A DNA stretch of 64,000 bases from G963663615 sp963663615 (GTDB lineage Bacteria > Bacteroidota > Ignavibacteria > Ignavibacteriales > Melioribacteraceae), in assembly GCA_963663615.1 (NCBI GenBank), contig OY760517.1, positions 310,001-374,000 on the forward strand, read 5' to 3'. Shown here piece after piece: positions 34,819-44,158 of the stretch. The position numbers and the translations under genes are program-made. Under the pieces are notes generated by a model. The model ran no database searches. It had not been told where the DNA came from and saw only the letters and a program-made list of their open reading frames with translations. Within the stretch, counting starts at the first letter, position 1; every line of letters starts with the position of its first letter.

Positions 34819-35901
34819 TTATTTTCGTGCAAAAAGAATATTTACCGAAGCGAGAATAAAGAATATAATGTTTACAAGCCATGCAGTGAGGATGGGGTTT
34901 AATACCCCGTTCTTTCCTGCGGCATTTACAATATTCATCATTACCAGATACAAAAATGTTATTAACACATTTGTTATAAACTGAATTGCGAGTCCCCCCT
35001 TACGCTTGTTTGCCGACAAAGGTATCCCGAATAAAATTACTACAAAGCTTGAAAATGGAAAAGCTATACGTGTATGGAAATCAATTAATGCACGCCTGGG
35101 GTCATTACCACTGCGTAATTGACTATCGGCAAGATCCTTAAGCTCGGTTAAAGTCATTTCCTCCGCAATTTGCTGCTTTTTTAAGACTTCATCGGGAGTA
35201 AAGTTTAGGTAGCTAATTGTAAGAGTGTCAATATCCACAAGCCTTTCCGAATTACCATTAAACTCACGCTTAATTCCTTTTTTAAGAGTCCAGTTACTAT
35301 TGGTTGTATCGTACACCATTTGGCTTATATCGAACCTGTATAACATACGGGTAATATCTTCCGGGTCGAATTCCTGAATACTTACTCGATTAGCAGTAAG
35401 GCGTGAAACATCATAGTAACCAATTGTTACAATACGGTTTCGGCTATCCTGAAAATATATATTGCTTCCTGCATGTATTATCCCGCGTTTAAGATATTCG
35501 CGGTCAATACTTGTTTTAGCTTTATTTGCTGAGGGTACTATATACCCGCCAAAATAAATGCCAAATAAGCTCACTAAAAATGCAGAGAATATAAATGGCA
35601 TCATATACCTGTACATGCTAACACCACTTGCTTTCATTGCGGCAAGTTCGTTTTGGCTACTCATTCTCCCAACGGTAAAAAGTGCACCAAGGAGAACAGC
35701 CACTGGCATAATAAGACGTACGATTTCAGGTATGAAATAGATGTAGTATTGCAGAATAATATCAGTAGGTACATTTTTATCAAGGAAATTATCGAGGTTT
35801 TCCATTAGGTCGAGGATAACAAATATGCCCATAAAAGCGAGAATTCCGAAAAGGAAAATCTGAAAAAACTGTTTTACAATATACCTGTCAAGAATTCTCA
35901 T
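34819..35901 (-). CDS. lptG: LptF/LptG family permease (LptG-like)
   Basis: A 360-residue inner-membrane protein of the lipopolysaccharide export ABC transporter: three N-terminal helices, a periplasmic beta-jellyroll of about 150 residues (about 110-270) and three C-terminal helices. The family motif NELAAMKASGVSMYRYMMPF follows helix 2-3. With LptF and the ATPase LptB it extracts LPS and passes it to LptC/LptA. It overlaps its partner gene by 14 bases. Assignment of F versus G is by order and size and is not certain. Confidence 0.86.
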   Translation of the reverse strand: MRILDRYIVKQFFQIFLFGILAFMGIFVILDLMENLDNFLDKNVPTDIILQYYIYFIPEIVRLIMPVAVLLGALFTVGRMSSQNELAAMKASGVSMYRYMMPFIFSAFLVSLFGIYFGGYIVPSANKAKTSIDREYLKRGIIHAGSNIYFQDSRNRIVTIGYYDVSRLTANRVSIQEFDPEDITRMLYRFDISQMVYDTTNSNWTLKKGIKREFNGNSERLVDIDTLTISYLNFTPDEVLKKQQIAEEMTLTELKDLADSQLRSGNDPRRALIDFHTRIAFPFSSFVVILFGIPLSANKRKGGLAIQFITNVLITFLYLVMMNIVNAAGKNGVLNPILTAWLVNIIFFILASVNILFARK

Positions 35902-37252
35902 TTTTTACCGACCTGAACTGTTTTGGTAATATTTTTTCTATAAATCCGAAGCTGATTGTAACTCTTTCGTTTGCACTTTTTATTGTAAAGTATATACCGA
36001 GTAAGCCCATTACAATATTTGCTGCCCATACTCCCCAAAACGGACTAAGCAGGTTTCTGTCGGCAAGTTTTTCGCCACCCATAAGGAACGCCCAGTAAAC
36101 CATAAAAAAGAGCAAGCTTACACCAGCTGCCATACCAACTCCACCTTTGCGTAACATGGTGCCAAGAGGTGCTCCAATCAAAACAAATACAATGCATGCA
36201 AATGGTAAAGAGTATTTTTTATGAACTTCAACCCAAAATTTATTTATTCGGTTTTTGTTGTTCTCAATCTTTTTTGAACTGGAAAGCATTCTGCCCTTTG
36301 CCAGTTTAATTTTGTTTTCAGCACGCAAAAATGCATGTCTGAACATAGCTTTGCCTTTGGAACGATTTGCAGCAAATGCACTGTCAACCACCAAATTTTC
36401 GGCAATAGTAGTATTATAGTTTTCAACAAAACCATCTTGCTTTAATTCAAGGCTATCAATAATACCAAGCATTTGCTGTGCACCCATTTCACGATCTGTA
36501 CGTCTGCCACCAGGATTTGATTCACGTAGCAGGAACTGGTCAGCAGGCATTGCAATTTTATGACGGTTAAAAATCAGTTTCCGATAAGTGTTTTTTTTTC
36601 TCACATCGTTGGTATGAATTTCACCATCGGTAAGATCCATAATTAGTTTGTCCTGGCTATTGGAGAAATATATTTTCCCTTCGTGTGCGGTAACAATATT
36701 AACATAACGAGGATCTGAATGATCGTATATAGTAAGGTTCTTAAGTATATTGTCTTCACGGTCAATATCACGAGCAAGTATGGAATAGGAGGGTATTTCT
36801 CTTGAGAATACACCCGGTACAAGGGAAAGAGTAGGTTTAGTACGGGAAATATCCTGCATTAAAAGGCGAGCCTGGTGGTTTGCATTTGGGTAAACGTAGT
36901 TATTAAACTGCACAAGCAAAAAACCTACAATTGCAGCACCAACCAAAGGGGCAATCATAAGTTTGTAAAGACTCATCCCGGAGGCTTTCATAATTGCCAC
37001 TTCGTTGTTCTGACTCATATTACCGAAAGCCATTAACGAGGCTATAAGTGTTGACATAGGCACAACCAGAACAATCATCCAGGCAAGGTTATAAATAATA
37101 AGCTGTATAATTACAAGAGGGTCCAAACCCTTGCCAATTAGTCTTTCTGCAAAACGCATAAGAAACTGCAACAGAAAAACCAGTACAACAACCACTACCG
37201 AAAGCAGAAAAGGAGAAGCATGATTGCGAAGTATATAGCGATGTAATATCAT
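35888..37252 (-). CDS. lptF: LptF/LptG family permease (LptF-like)
   Basis: A 454-residue partner of the product at 34819-35901, with the same fold: N-terminal helices with FGNMSQNNEVAIMKASGMSL, a larger periplasmic domain (about 110-350) with a charged insertion around 235-330, and C-terminal helices with FVLIGAPLGTMLRKGGVGM. It starts with ATG at 37252. The pair makes the membrane channel for LPS extraction, so the organism is didermal with LPS. Confidence 0.88.
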   Translation of the reverse strand: MILHRYILRNHASPFLLSVVVVVLVFLLQFLMRFAERLIGKGLDPLVIIQLIIYNLAWMIVLVVPMSTLIASLMAFGNMSQNNEVAIMKASGMSLYKLMIAPLVGAAIVGFLLVQFNNYVYPNANHQARLLMQDISRTKPTLSLVPGVFSREIPSYSILARDIDREDNILKNLTIYDHSDPRYVNIVTAHEGKIYFSNSQDKLIMDLTDGEIHTNDVRKKNTYRKLIFNRHKIAMPADQFLLRESNPGGRRTDREMGAQQMLGIIDSLELKQDGFVENYNTTIAENLVVDSAFAANRSKGKAMFRHAFLRAENKIKLAKGRMLSSSKKIENNKNRINKFWVEVHKKYSLPFACIVFVLIGAPLGTMLRKGGVGMAAGVSLLFFMVYWAFLMGGEKLADRNLLSPFWGVWAANIVMGLLGIYFTIKSANERVTISFGFIEKILPKQFRSVKNENS

Positions 37253-37438
37253 ATTACCTTAAATTTTTCTCTTATACTATCTAATTAACCATTTTGTTTG
37301 CAAATAAGGGGTATTGACCTTTTTAAGATGGTTTATTTTCATTAAATTTTGAACTACCAAATATATTTAGAATTGAACAATAAACCAATTTTGTAAGTAT
37401 TATCAGCAGAATTGGTTTACCAAAAAACAGGAGGAGTT

Positions 37439-38806
37439 TTGGAAAAAGTATTAAATTACCTCGAACAGAATTACGATAAAACTATTGAAGAACTAAAGGA
37501 ATATATTTCTATTCCATCTATTAGTACAGGTTCTGAGCATAAAGCCGATGTTAGAAAATGTGCCGAGTTTGTTGCCTCAAAGCTAACCGGATATGGTGCC
37601 GAAAATGTTAAAATTATAGACACTGAAGGGCATCCGCTTGTATATGGCGACTGGATGCATGCTGGTGATGCACCAACTGTACTTGTTTACGGTCATTACG
37701 ATGTTCAGCCGGTTGACCCAATTGAACTTTGGGATACTCCGCCATTTGAAGCTACCGTTAAAGATGGTAAATTATATGCCCGTGGTGCTGATGATAACAA
37801 GGGACAAAACTTTGTACACATGAAAAGTTTTGAAGCTTTTATGAAAACAGAAGGTAAATTACCAGTAAACATTAAATTTATTATAGAAGGTGAAGAAGAA
37901 ATTGGTTCTCCTAACCTTGAAAAATTCCTTGCTACACAGCAGGAATTACTAAAATGTGATGCTGTTCTTATTTCCGATACAAGTATGTATGCCGCCGATG
38001 CTCCTACAGTAAGCTATGGTTTGCGTGGTTTGGCATATCTTGAAGTTGAGCTAACCGGTCCTAACCGCGATCTTCACTCGGGAAGTTTTGGTGGTTCGGT
38101 TGCAAACCCAATTAATGAGCTTGCCCGCGTAATTTCAAAACTAATTGATGAAGATGGTGTTATCCAGATTCCTGGCTTTTATGATGATGTTCTTGAAATG
38201 ACACAGAAAGAACTTGATAACATCAAAAAGCTTGATTTTAACGATGAAGAGTATGCCAAAGAGCTTGAAGTAAATGAGCTTAAGGGTGAAAAAGGCTTTT
38301 CAACTCTTGCAAGGTTATGGGCAAGACCAACACTTGATTGTAATGGTATTTACGGTGGTTATACCGGCGAAGGTGCAAAAACAGTATTGCCTTCCAAGGC
38401 AACAGCAAAAATAAGTATGCGTTTGGTTCCTAACCAGAAACATGAGAAAATTGCTGAAATGTTTACCGAGTATGTAAAATCTATTACTCCGGCACATGTT
38501 AAAGTTAAGGTAACCAATATGCATGGTGGCAAACCGGTAGTAATTCCTCTTGAAAGTAAAGCTATTGAAGCTGCATCGGTTGCAGTAAACAAGGCTTTTG
38601 GGTACGAAACTGTTTATACCCGTGAAGGTGGATCAATACCAATTGTTGTGGAATTTGTTGAACAGCTTAAAGCTCCGGCAGTTTTGATGGGCTTGGGTCT
38701 CGATAGCGATAACATCCACTCACCAAATGAACACTTTTCACTTGACGCATTCCAAAAAGGAATGAAAGCAAGTGCCTACTTCCTTGAAGAATTTGCAAAA
38801 AAATAA
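37439..38806 (+). CDS. M20 family dipeptidase
   Basis: A 455-residue cytoplasmic zinc peptidase of the carnosinase/CndP-like branch. Metal and catalytic motifs: VYGHYDVQPVDP (zinc His with the acidic partner), ARGADDNKGQ (bridging Asp), IEGEEEIGSP (catalytic Glu and zinc Glu) and the C-terminal DNIHSPNEHFSL (zinc His). The dimerisation lid domain lies in the middle (RDLHSGSFGG). I prefer the TTG at 37439 because AGGAGG is five bases upstream; a TTG at 37412 adds nine residues and lacks an RBS. Monocistronic. Confidence 0.9.
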   Translation: MEKVLNYLEQNYDKTIEELKEYISIPSISTGSEHKADVRKCAEFVASKLTGYGAENVKIIDTEGHPLVYGDWMHAGDAPTVLVYGHYDVQPVDPIELWDTPPFEATVKDGKLYARGADDNKGQNFVHMKSFEAFMKTEGKLPVNIKFIIEGEEEIGSPNLEKFLATQQELLKCDAVLISDTSMYAADAPTVSYGLRGLAYLEVELTGPNRDLHSGSFGGSVANPINELARVISKLIDEDGVIQIPGFYDDVLEMTQKELDNIKKLDFNDEEYAKELEVNELKGEKGFSTLARLWARPTLDCNGIYGGYTGEGAKTVLPSKATAKISMRLVPNQKHEKIAEMFTEYVKSITPAHVKVKVTNMHGGKPVVIPLESKAIEAASVAVNKAFGYETVYTREGGSIPIVVEFVEQLKAPAVLMGLGLDSDNIHSPNEHFSLDAFQKGMKASAYFLEEFAKK

Positions 38807-38815
38807 ATTGTATTG

Positions 38816-38857
38816 TGCCAAAGTTACACTTTAATTTAATTAAGTGTAACTTTGGCA
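38816..38857. terminator. Long perfect hairpin, probable bidirectional terminator
   Basis: Arms TGCCAAAGTTACACTT and AAGTGTAACTTTGGCA are perfectly complementary around an AT-rich TAATTTAATT centre. It lies 10 bases after the peptidase stop. The T-tract after the stem is poor, so a role in mRNA stabilisation or as a protein site is possible too. Confidence 0.6.
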
Positions 38858-38861
38858 GTTA

Positions 38862-38892
38862 TTTGCAATCACAATCATAAGTCTTATCTTTG
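38862..38892 (+). promoter_or_regulatory. Bacteroidota-type promoter candidate
   Basis: TTTG at 38862-38865 and TATCTTTG at 38885-38892, with a 19-base spacer, match the -33/-7 consensus TTTG-N17-20-TANNTTTG known for Bacteroidota. It lies 69 bases upstream of the lipoprotein gene that opens the ygfZ/cobalamin adenosyltransferase run. Confidence 0.45.
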
Positions 38893-38961
38893 TAATTTAA
38901 ATGGAATGATTCTTCCTAAAGAGTCGTTTACTATCTGAACGGGATAATTTAAGGTGAGAAC

Positions 38962-39816
38962 ATGAAATTGGTAAAAGTTTTACTGGCAATATTGCTAACT
39001 ATATTTATACTTGCAGCTTGCGAAGAAGAATCATCTGGCGGTGAAGGAACATCTCTGGGTTCACATGTTGGTGGAAAAGAAAAAGGACTAAGGGAAGAGA
39101 ACCTGGAAAAGCAGGAGGACCTTGCCTCCAAACGTAAACCGTGTGATACATTATCACTTCAGGAACATATTCTTGAAACTTATCCTGATGGACAGTATCT
39201 GGTTGAGTTTGATCAGTCTATATCCAACAAATCGTATGCTCCTGCCATATTATATCATCGCGAAGGTGGTACTTACGTTTTTGCCGTGATTGCAAAATCC
39301 AAAGTTACCGAACGACCTATCGAAGTGAAAAATGTTGTTGGCTTTGATGCCGGCTTCACAAATCTTGATAGTACTCATCTTGGTACAGCTTTTTTCTATC
39401 TAACTTTATTTGAGTGTGATGAACAGGGATCCTTTTCTACGGTGTGGGAATCGCTAATACCTATCCATACAGGCTTTAACACAATGAGACTAAAGCGTTG
39501 GGGAAGGTTTAAAGTGCCTTATGTTGAGCTGGGATTTTTTGACTCAATAAACTCGGGATTCAGAAACTATAATTATTTTCTGGTTAACGGTATTTTGAAT
39601 AAACCGCATTTACTGGAAACTTATACGTCTATTGCCCGTCGAAGAGAGCTGGCTGATGTTGATAAAAACAAATGGCCTGATTATTATGAATGGAGATTTG
39701 TAAATAACGACTCTCTTATGTATGTTCAGATGCTCGATTCTTTACCGTTTTATTGGGATACTATCAAAAATATGTACGTTACAAAGTACAGCAACCGCTG
39801 GAAAAGGAAATACTAA
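38962..39816 (+). CDS. Lipoprotein of unknown function
   Basis: A 284-residue precursor with a lipoprotein signal (C20 in IFILAACEEE) followed by a Glu/Gly-rich linker to about residue 60. The body has mixed strands and aromatic residues and ends basic (YSNRWKRKY). No family recognised. Preceded by AAGGTGAGA before the ATG. The ygfZ-like gene starts 14 bases after its stop. Confidence 0.78.
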   Translation: MKLVKVLLAILLTIFILAACEEESSGGEGTSLGSHVGGKEKGLREENLEKQEDLASKRKPCDTLSLQEHILETYPDGQYLVEFDQSISNKSYAPAILYHREGGTYVFAVIAKSKVTERPIEVKNVVGFDAGFTNLDSTHLGTAFFYLTLFECDEQGSFSTVWESLIPIHTGFNTMRLKRWGRFKVPYVELGFFDSINSGFRNYNYFLVNGILNKPHLLETYTSIARRRELADVDKNKWPDYYEWRFVNNDSLMYVQMLDSLPFYWDTIKNMYVTKYSNRWKRKY

Positions 39817-39830
39817 TATCAGGAATATTT

Positions 39831-40892
39831 ATGAGTTTTTTACAGTTTTATAAATCCTTGTACCCTAACCTTCAAAGTACACAATCAGGTAGTGTAAATG
39901 TTTATTCTTCAACTGAGGATGAACTGTACGCTTTACAAAAAGGGGTTGTTATAAGGGATTTATTCGATGCAGCGTTAATTAGACTTGATGGTGATGAGAC
40001 TTTTGATTTTTTGCACAGAATTTCTACAAACGGAATTAGTAATATTCGTGAAAATGAAAAGGTTAATACATTATTTACTAATGAAAAAGGCAGGATAATT
40101 GACCGTACAACTTTTTTCCGCTACAAGGGTTACGGTATTTTGCTGGGTAGTAAAGAGCATAGCGAATTGCTTGAGCTTTGGCTCAACAAATTTATTATAA
40201 TGGAAGATATTAACGTGCAAAACCTTAAGGATACACATTCAGCGATAGAGATAATGGGTCCGCAGGCAGATTCGTTTCTTACGATTATTTGCGGAAAGGC
40301 GGTTGACTTGCTTGATGATACCCGCTTTCTTATGCTTAATGTTGAAAAAACAAATATCTCGATTGCTAAAATTAGATTGCATGATAATGCACATAAGTTT
40401 GTGATAATACTTCCGAATGAAGATTACGAGCGAATGGTTGACTATATGCTTAAGCAGAATACAATTTTTGATGTTAAGATGCTGGGCGAAAAAATTTATA
40501 ATTATTACAGAATTAAAGAGTGTATTCCTAATAGCCCTAACGAGTTAAGTGATATGTTTAATCCGCATGAAGCTGGCTTAATTGATGAAGTTAGTTTTAA
40601 CAAGGGTTGCTATATCGGACAGGAAGTTATTGCCCGTTTGGATACATACGATAAGGTCCAGAAGAAACTATGTGTTATTGAATGTAGTGAAAACGGCTTC
40701 GAGCTACCTGAAGAGCTAACAGGTGATGATGGAAGAGATGCCGGATATGTAACTAGTGTTGCCGAAAATCCGGTAAAAGGAAACTTTATTGGACTGGCGT
40801 ATGTAAGGAGCAAGTACATGGAAGTTGGAAAGGAATTGAATACTTCTGATACAAAAATTAAAATAAAGATACTGGAAATACCGGATAAATAA
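39831..40892 (+). CDS. ygfZ: YgfZ/GcvT-like folate-binding protein
   Basis: A 353-residue cytoplasmic protein of the YgfZ (IbaG57) family, which uses tetrahydrofolate in maintaining certain Fe-S enzymes. The diagnostic motif is FNKGCYIGQEVIARLDTYDK (K-G-C-Y-x-G-Q-E) near residue 260, preceded by MFNPHEAGLIDEV. The N-terminal region (VVIRDLFDAALIRLDGDE) matches the GcvT-type start. The ATG at 39831 after AGGA is chosen over an upstream in-frame reading that overlaps the lipoprotein. It overlaps the next gene by one base (TAATG). Confidence 0.9.
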   Translation: MSFLQFYKSLYPNLQSTQSGSVNVYSSTEDELYALQKGVVIRDLFDAALIRLDGDETFDFLHRISTNGISNIRENEKVNTLFTNEKGRIIDRTTFFRYKGYGILLGSKEHSELLELWLNKFIIMEDINVQNLKDTHSAIEIMGPQADSFLTIICGKAVDLLDDTRFLMLNVEKTNISIAKIRLHDNAHKFVIILPNEDYERMVDYMLKQNTIFDVKMLGEKIYNYYRIKECIPNSPNELSDMFNPHEAGLIDEVSFNKGCYIGQEVIARLDTYDKVQKKLCVIECSENGFELPEELTGDDGRDAGYVTSVAENPVKGNFIGLAYVRSKYMEVGKELNTSDTKIKIKILEIPDK

Positions 40893-41434
40893 TGAAAATT
40901 TATACTAAAACCGGCGACAAAGGGTTAACATCACTTTTTGGCGGTAAAAGAGTTGATAAAGATAATTTACGTATTGAAGCATACGGTACTGTTGATGAGT
41001 TAAATTCGGTACTTGGAATAGCAATTTCCGAAACAAATAATGAAAAGATTTGTTCAACCCTAACTGAGCTTCAGAATGAATTGTTTGTTCTTGGGAGCGA
41101 TTTGGCGGCTCCACATTCTAACAAGGATGATTATATTACCCGTGTTGATTTGGCTATGGCTGAGCGACTTGAAAAACTGATTGATGAGTTTTCGACTGAT
41201 TTGCCCGAGCTAAAATATTTTATTTTGCCGGGTGGAACCAAAACAGCATCTCAATTGCACCTTGCCCGTACAGTTTGCCGCAGGGCAGAACGAACAGTGG
41301 TAACACTCAATAAATCAGTTGATATTGGGGATGCAATTGTTGTATATTTGAACCGCTTGTCTGACTTTTTATTTGTTTTGGCACGATATGCCAATAAAAT
41401 AGAGAACACACCAGATGTAAGATGGCAAAAATAA
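40892..41434 (+). CDS. ATP:cob(I)alamin adenosyltransferase (PduO type)
   Basis: A 180-residue cytoplasmic enzyme that forms adenosylcobalamin. PduO-family features: KIYTKTGDKGLTSLFGGKRV at the N-terminus (ATP-binding loop), IEAYGTVDELNS, and the C-terminal ARTVCRRAERTVV and YLNRLSDFLFVLARYAN helices. Length is normal. Translationally coupled to ygfZ; tmRNA begins 5 bases after its stop. Confidence 0.95.
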   Translation: MKIYTKTGDKGLTSLFGGKRVDKDNLRIEAYGTVDELNSVLGIAISETNNEKICSTLTELQNELFVLGSDLAAPHSNKDDYITRVDLAMAERLEKLIDEFSTDLPELKYFILPGGTKTASQLHLARTVCRRAERTVVTLNKSVDIGDAIVVYLNRLSDFLFVLARYANKIENTPDVRWQK

Positions 41435-41438
41435 ATCT

Positions 41439-41794
<356 letters not shown>

Positions 41795-41804
41795 GTCTTC
41801 GTTT

Positions 41805-42190
41805 TGAGCGGAGCGAGTAACGAAGACTGGAGCGGCGTAGCTGAAAGCGAAGCCGTTTTTCTCAATCAGAACAATAGAACCATCCCGCTCAAAACTACGC
41901 CTCGGTGAACCAGTCAAAGAAAATAATGTGAGCGGAGCGAGTAACGAAGACTGGAGCGGCGTAGCTGAAAGCGAAGCCGTTTTTCTCAATCAGAACAATA
42001 GAACCATCCCGCTCAAAACTACGCCTCGGTGAACCAGTCAAAGAAAATAATGTGAGCGGAGCGAGTAACGAAGACTGGAGCGGCGTAGCTGAAAGCGAAG
42101 CCGTTTTTCTCAATCAGAACAATAGAACCATCCCGCTCAAAACTACGCCTCGGTGAACCAGTCAAAGAAAATAATGTGAGCGGAGCGAGT
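41805..42190. repeat. 124-bp tandem repeat, about three copies, next to tmRNA
   Basis: The sequence CGAAGACTGGAGCGGCGTAG recurs at 41821, 41945 and 42069, giving a period of exactly 124 bases with nearly identical units over 41805-42190. Each unit holds inverted pieces (GACTGGAGCGGCGTAG against CTACGCCTCGGTGAACCAGTC), so it can fold as a long hairpin. A partial extra copy lies at 42640-42719. Open frames crossing it are artefacts. Confidence 0.92.
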
Positions 42191-42236
42191 AGATACACCT
42201 CGGTAAATAAAGTGACATAAGAATAGGGAGGGAATT

Positions 42237-42488
42237 TTGGAGCAAGAATTTTATTATGTATATATTCTGGAAAGTCTAAATATTCCCGGAAGTTACTATA
42301 CTGGTTATACAAGTGATATTGAAAAGAGGTTGGTTAAGCATAATAATGGTGAAGTGGCGGCAACTAAATTAAAAAAGCCATGGCAATTAAAAAACTATTT
42401 TACATTTCGTGAAAAATCAAAAGCATTAGATTTCGAAAAATATCTTAAAAGTCATAGTGGAAGAGCATTTGTTAAAAAGCATTTTTAA
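42237..42488 (+). CDS. GIY-YIG domain protein (UPF0213/YhbQ-like)
   Basis: An 83-residue single-domain protein with YYVYILESL (YV-Y form of GIY), SYYTGYTSDIEKRLVKHNNG (the YIG-equivalent YTG plus catalytic-type Arg), and FREKSKALDFEKYLKSHSGR with the conserved Glu. Such small stand-alone GIY-YIG proteins are common in Bacteroidota and of unclear role. TTG start at 42237 after GGGAGG. Lies between the tmRNA repeat and the S74/RHS genes. Confidence 0.88.
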   Translation: MEQEFYYVYILESLNIPGSYYTGYTSDIEKRLVKHNNGEVAATKLKKPWQLKNYFTFREKSKALDFEKYLKSHSGRAFVKKHF

Positions 42489-43374
42489 TTCAAAATATTT
42501 TTTATGAAAAAATATGCCACAATAGTTGAAGAAAATGAAAATTAAAGCTATAAAATTGTATAAAGTGAGAAGTCATTTTTCATTGTTAAAATGGTTTGAA
42601 ATTCAAATTTGCCAATCTTCAAGAATAAAAAAACCGTTCTTGAAGCGGCGTAGCTGAAAGCGAAGCCGTTTTTCTCAATCAGAACAATAGAACCATCCCG
42701 CTCAAAACTACGCCTCGGTTATATCTATCCTTTCACGAATCCCTCGCTTTTCATTGCAAACGTTTCACCTTTACGAGGCTAAAGAAAGTCACGGAGGGAC
42801 AGCATATATGTAGCTGCAAAAAAGAGTAATGAATAACTCCAATATAAAAACAATGAAAACAAAGAAGATGGTTTTTACAAAATAGCATATTTTAAAAATT
42901 TGTATGTCATGGTAGAATAATTAAACTAATTTCTGGAATAAAAATTCTTTATTGCACTTTTACAGAAAAGAAGAAATGAAATCAATTCTTTAATATTTGG
43001 GAATATTTGAAAGCCAAATATTAATGCATGCTCTATTTTTATGCTGAATTTTTAGTAGTGTAATTAAAAAATATTATTATCTTTGTTACGGTCTTAATTA
43101 AGACCAACGTAATAAAAAAGAGGTCATGATATAAGTTGTTTGAAAGGGGCTATTCTAAATGGTTGCAAAAAATACGCTTGCTAACAAAAAGGATATAAAG
43201 CGCTGAATATGGTCTCTCCATTTTTGAAATTTTAAGAACCTTGTTTAATAAAAGCGGTGACCCCGAGCAATCTGTGTCTTTAAATTAAAAAAGACATTTT
43301 TGTGATATCTAATGCTTCGAGGGAAACTTAGGTTTAATAATAACTTTAATCTAAAAATAAAAAAAGAGGACAAA
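42489..43374. other. Intergenic region with a stray repeat copy
   Basis: Nearly 890 bases without a credible gene. At 42640-42719 it carries a partial copy of the 124-bp unit (GCGGCGTAGCTGAAAGCG to ACTACGCCTCGG). A TANNTTTG-type -7 element occurs at 43078-43085 (TATCTTTG), which might serve the S74 gene, although it is nearly 300 bases upstream and has no clear TTTG partner. The rest is AT-rich with no recognised feature. Confidence 0.5.
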
Positions 43375-44106
43375 ATGAATTACAAATCGTTTTATATCTA
43401 TGTGATATTCTTATTTATGATTTCACAATCAATATTTGCACAATTGGAAATTAATGGTGATGGAGCAGCATCAATTGGAGCAACTTCTCCAAACTCTATA
43501 TATCAGTTAAAGGTCATCCACAACACAATGGTCCCTTCGGGTAAAATTGGAATTTATTCCCAGGCAACAGGAGCGGCACAATATGCTTATGGTTTACGAG
43601 CTGATGCAACTTCTACCGGCTTGAATTATGGTGTATTGGGAAAAGCCTCTAACGGACGTACAAATTATGGAGTTTATGGATGGGTAGTTGGAAGTGGCTA
43701 CGCTGGTTATTTTGCTGGTGACGTATATTCTACTGGCAGTTATCTACCATCTGATGAAAAATTAAAAACTAATGTTAAGTATTTAAATTCAAGTCTTGAC
43801 AAGATTATGCTTTTAAAACCAATCAAATATAATTATGTGCAAAATACAAGACTTAATTTGCCTGCTGAAAATCAGTACGGGTTAACAGCACAAGATTTAG
43901 AAAAAGTATTTCCGGAATTTGTAAAAGAGACTATTCAGGAATTAAATCCCGGAGAAGAGATAAAAAAGGGAGAAGTACCAGCATCGGTTTCATTTAAAGC
44001 GGTAAATTACAATGCATTGATTCCAATTCTGATAAAGGGCATGCAGGAACAACAAGTGATGATTAATGAATTGAAAAAAGAGATCGAAACTCTCAGAAAA
44101 AAATAA
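43375..44106 (+). CDS. Exported protein with S74 intramolecular chaperone domain
   Basis: A 243-residue precursor with signal peptide (to about residue 22, ending IFAQ). The middle (about 25-120) has glycine-rich repeats as in trimeric fibre proteins. From about 126 the Peptidase_S74 domain is visible: SDEKLKTNVKYLNSSLDKIM, YGLTAQDLEKVFPEFV and YNALIPILIKGMQEQQ, ending in a coiled coil. S74 domains help trimerise and cleave themselves from tail fibres and surface proteins. ATG at 43375 after AGAGGA. It lies 52 bases before the RHS gene on the same strand. Confidence 0.87.
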   Translation: MNYKSFYIYVIFLFMISQSIFAQLEINGDGAASIGATSPNSIYQLKVIHNTMVPSGKIGIYSQATGAAQYAYGLRADATSTGLNYGVLGKASNGRTNYGVYGWVVGSGYAGYFAGDVYSTGSYLPSDEKLKTNVKYLNSSLDKIMLLKPIKYNYVQNTRLNLPAENQYGLTAQDLEKVFPEFVKETIQELNPGEEIKKGEVPASVSFKAVNYNALIPILIKGMQEQQVMINELKKEIETLRKK

Positions 44107-44158
44107 TTATTCTTTCAGGTAAAAATAAAATAGTTAATAATTTTGTGGTGAATATAAT

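Noticed and set aside
41805..42190. CRISPR array
   Set aside because: Units of 124 bases follow each other without variable spacers and no cas gene is present.
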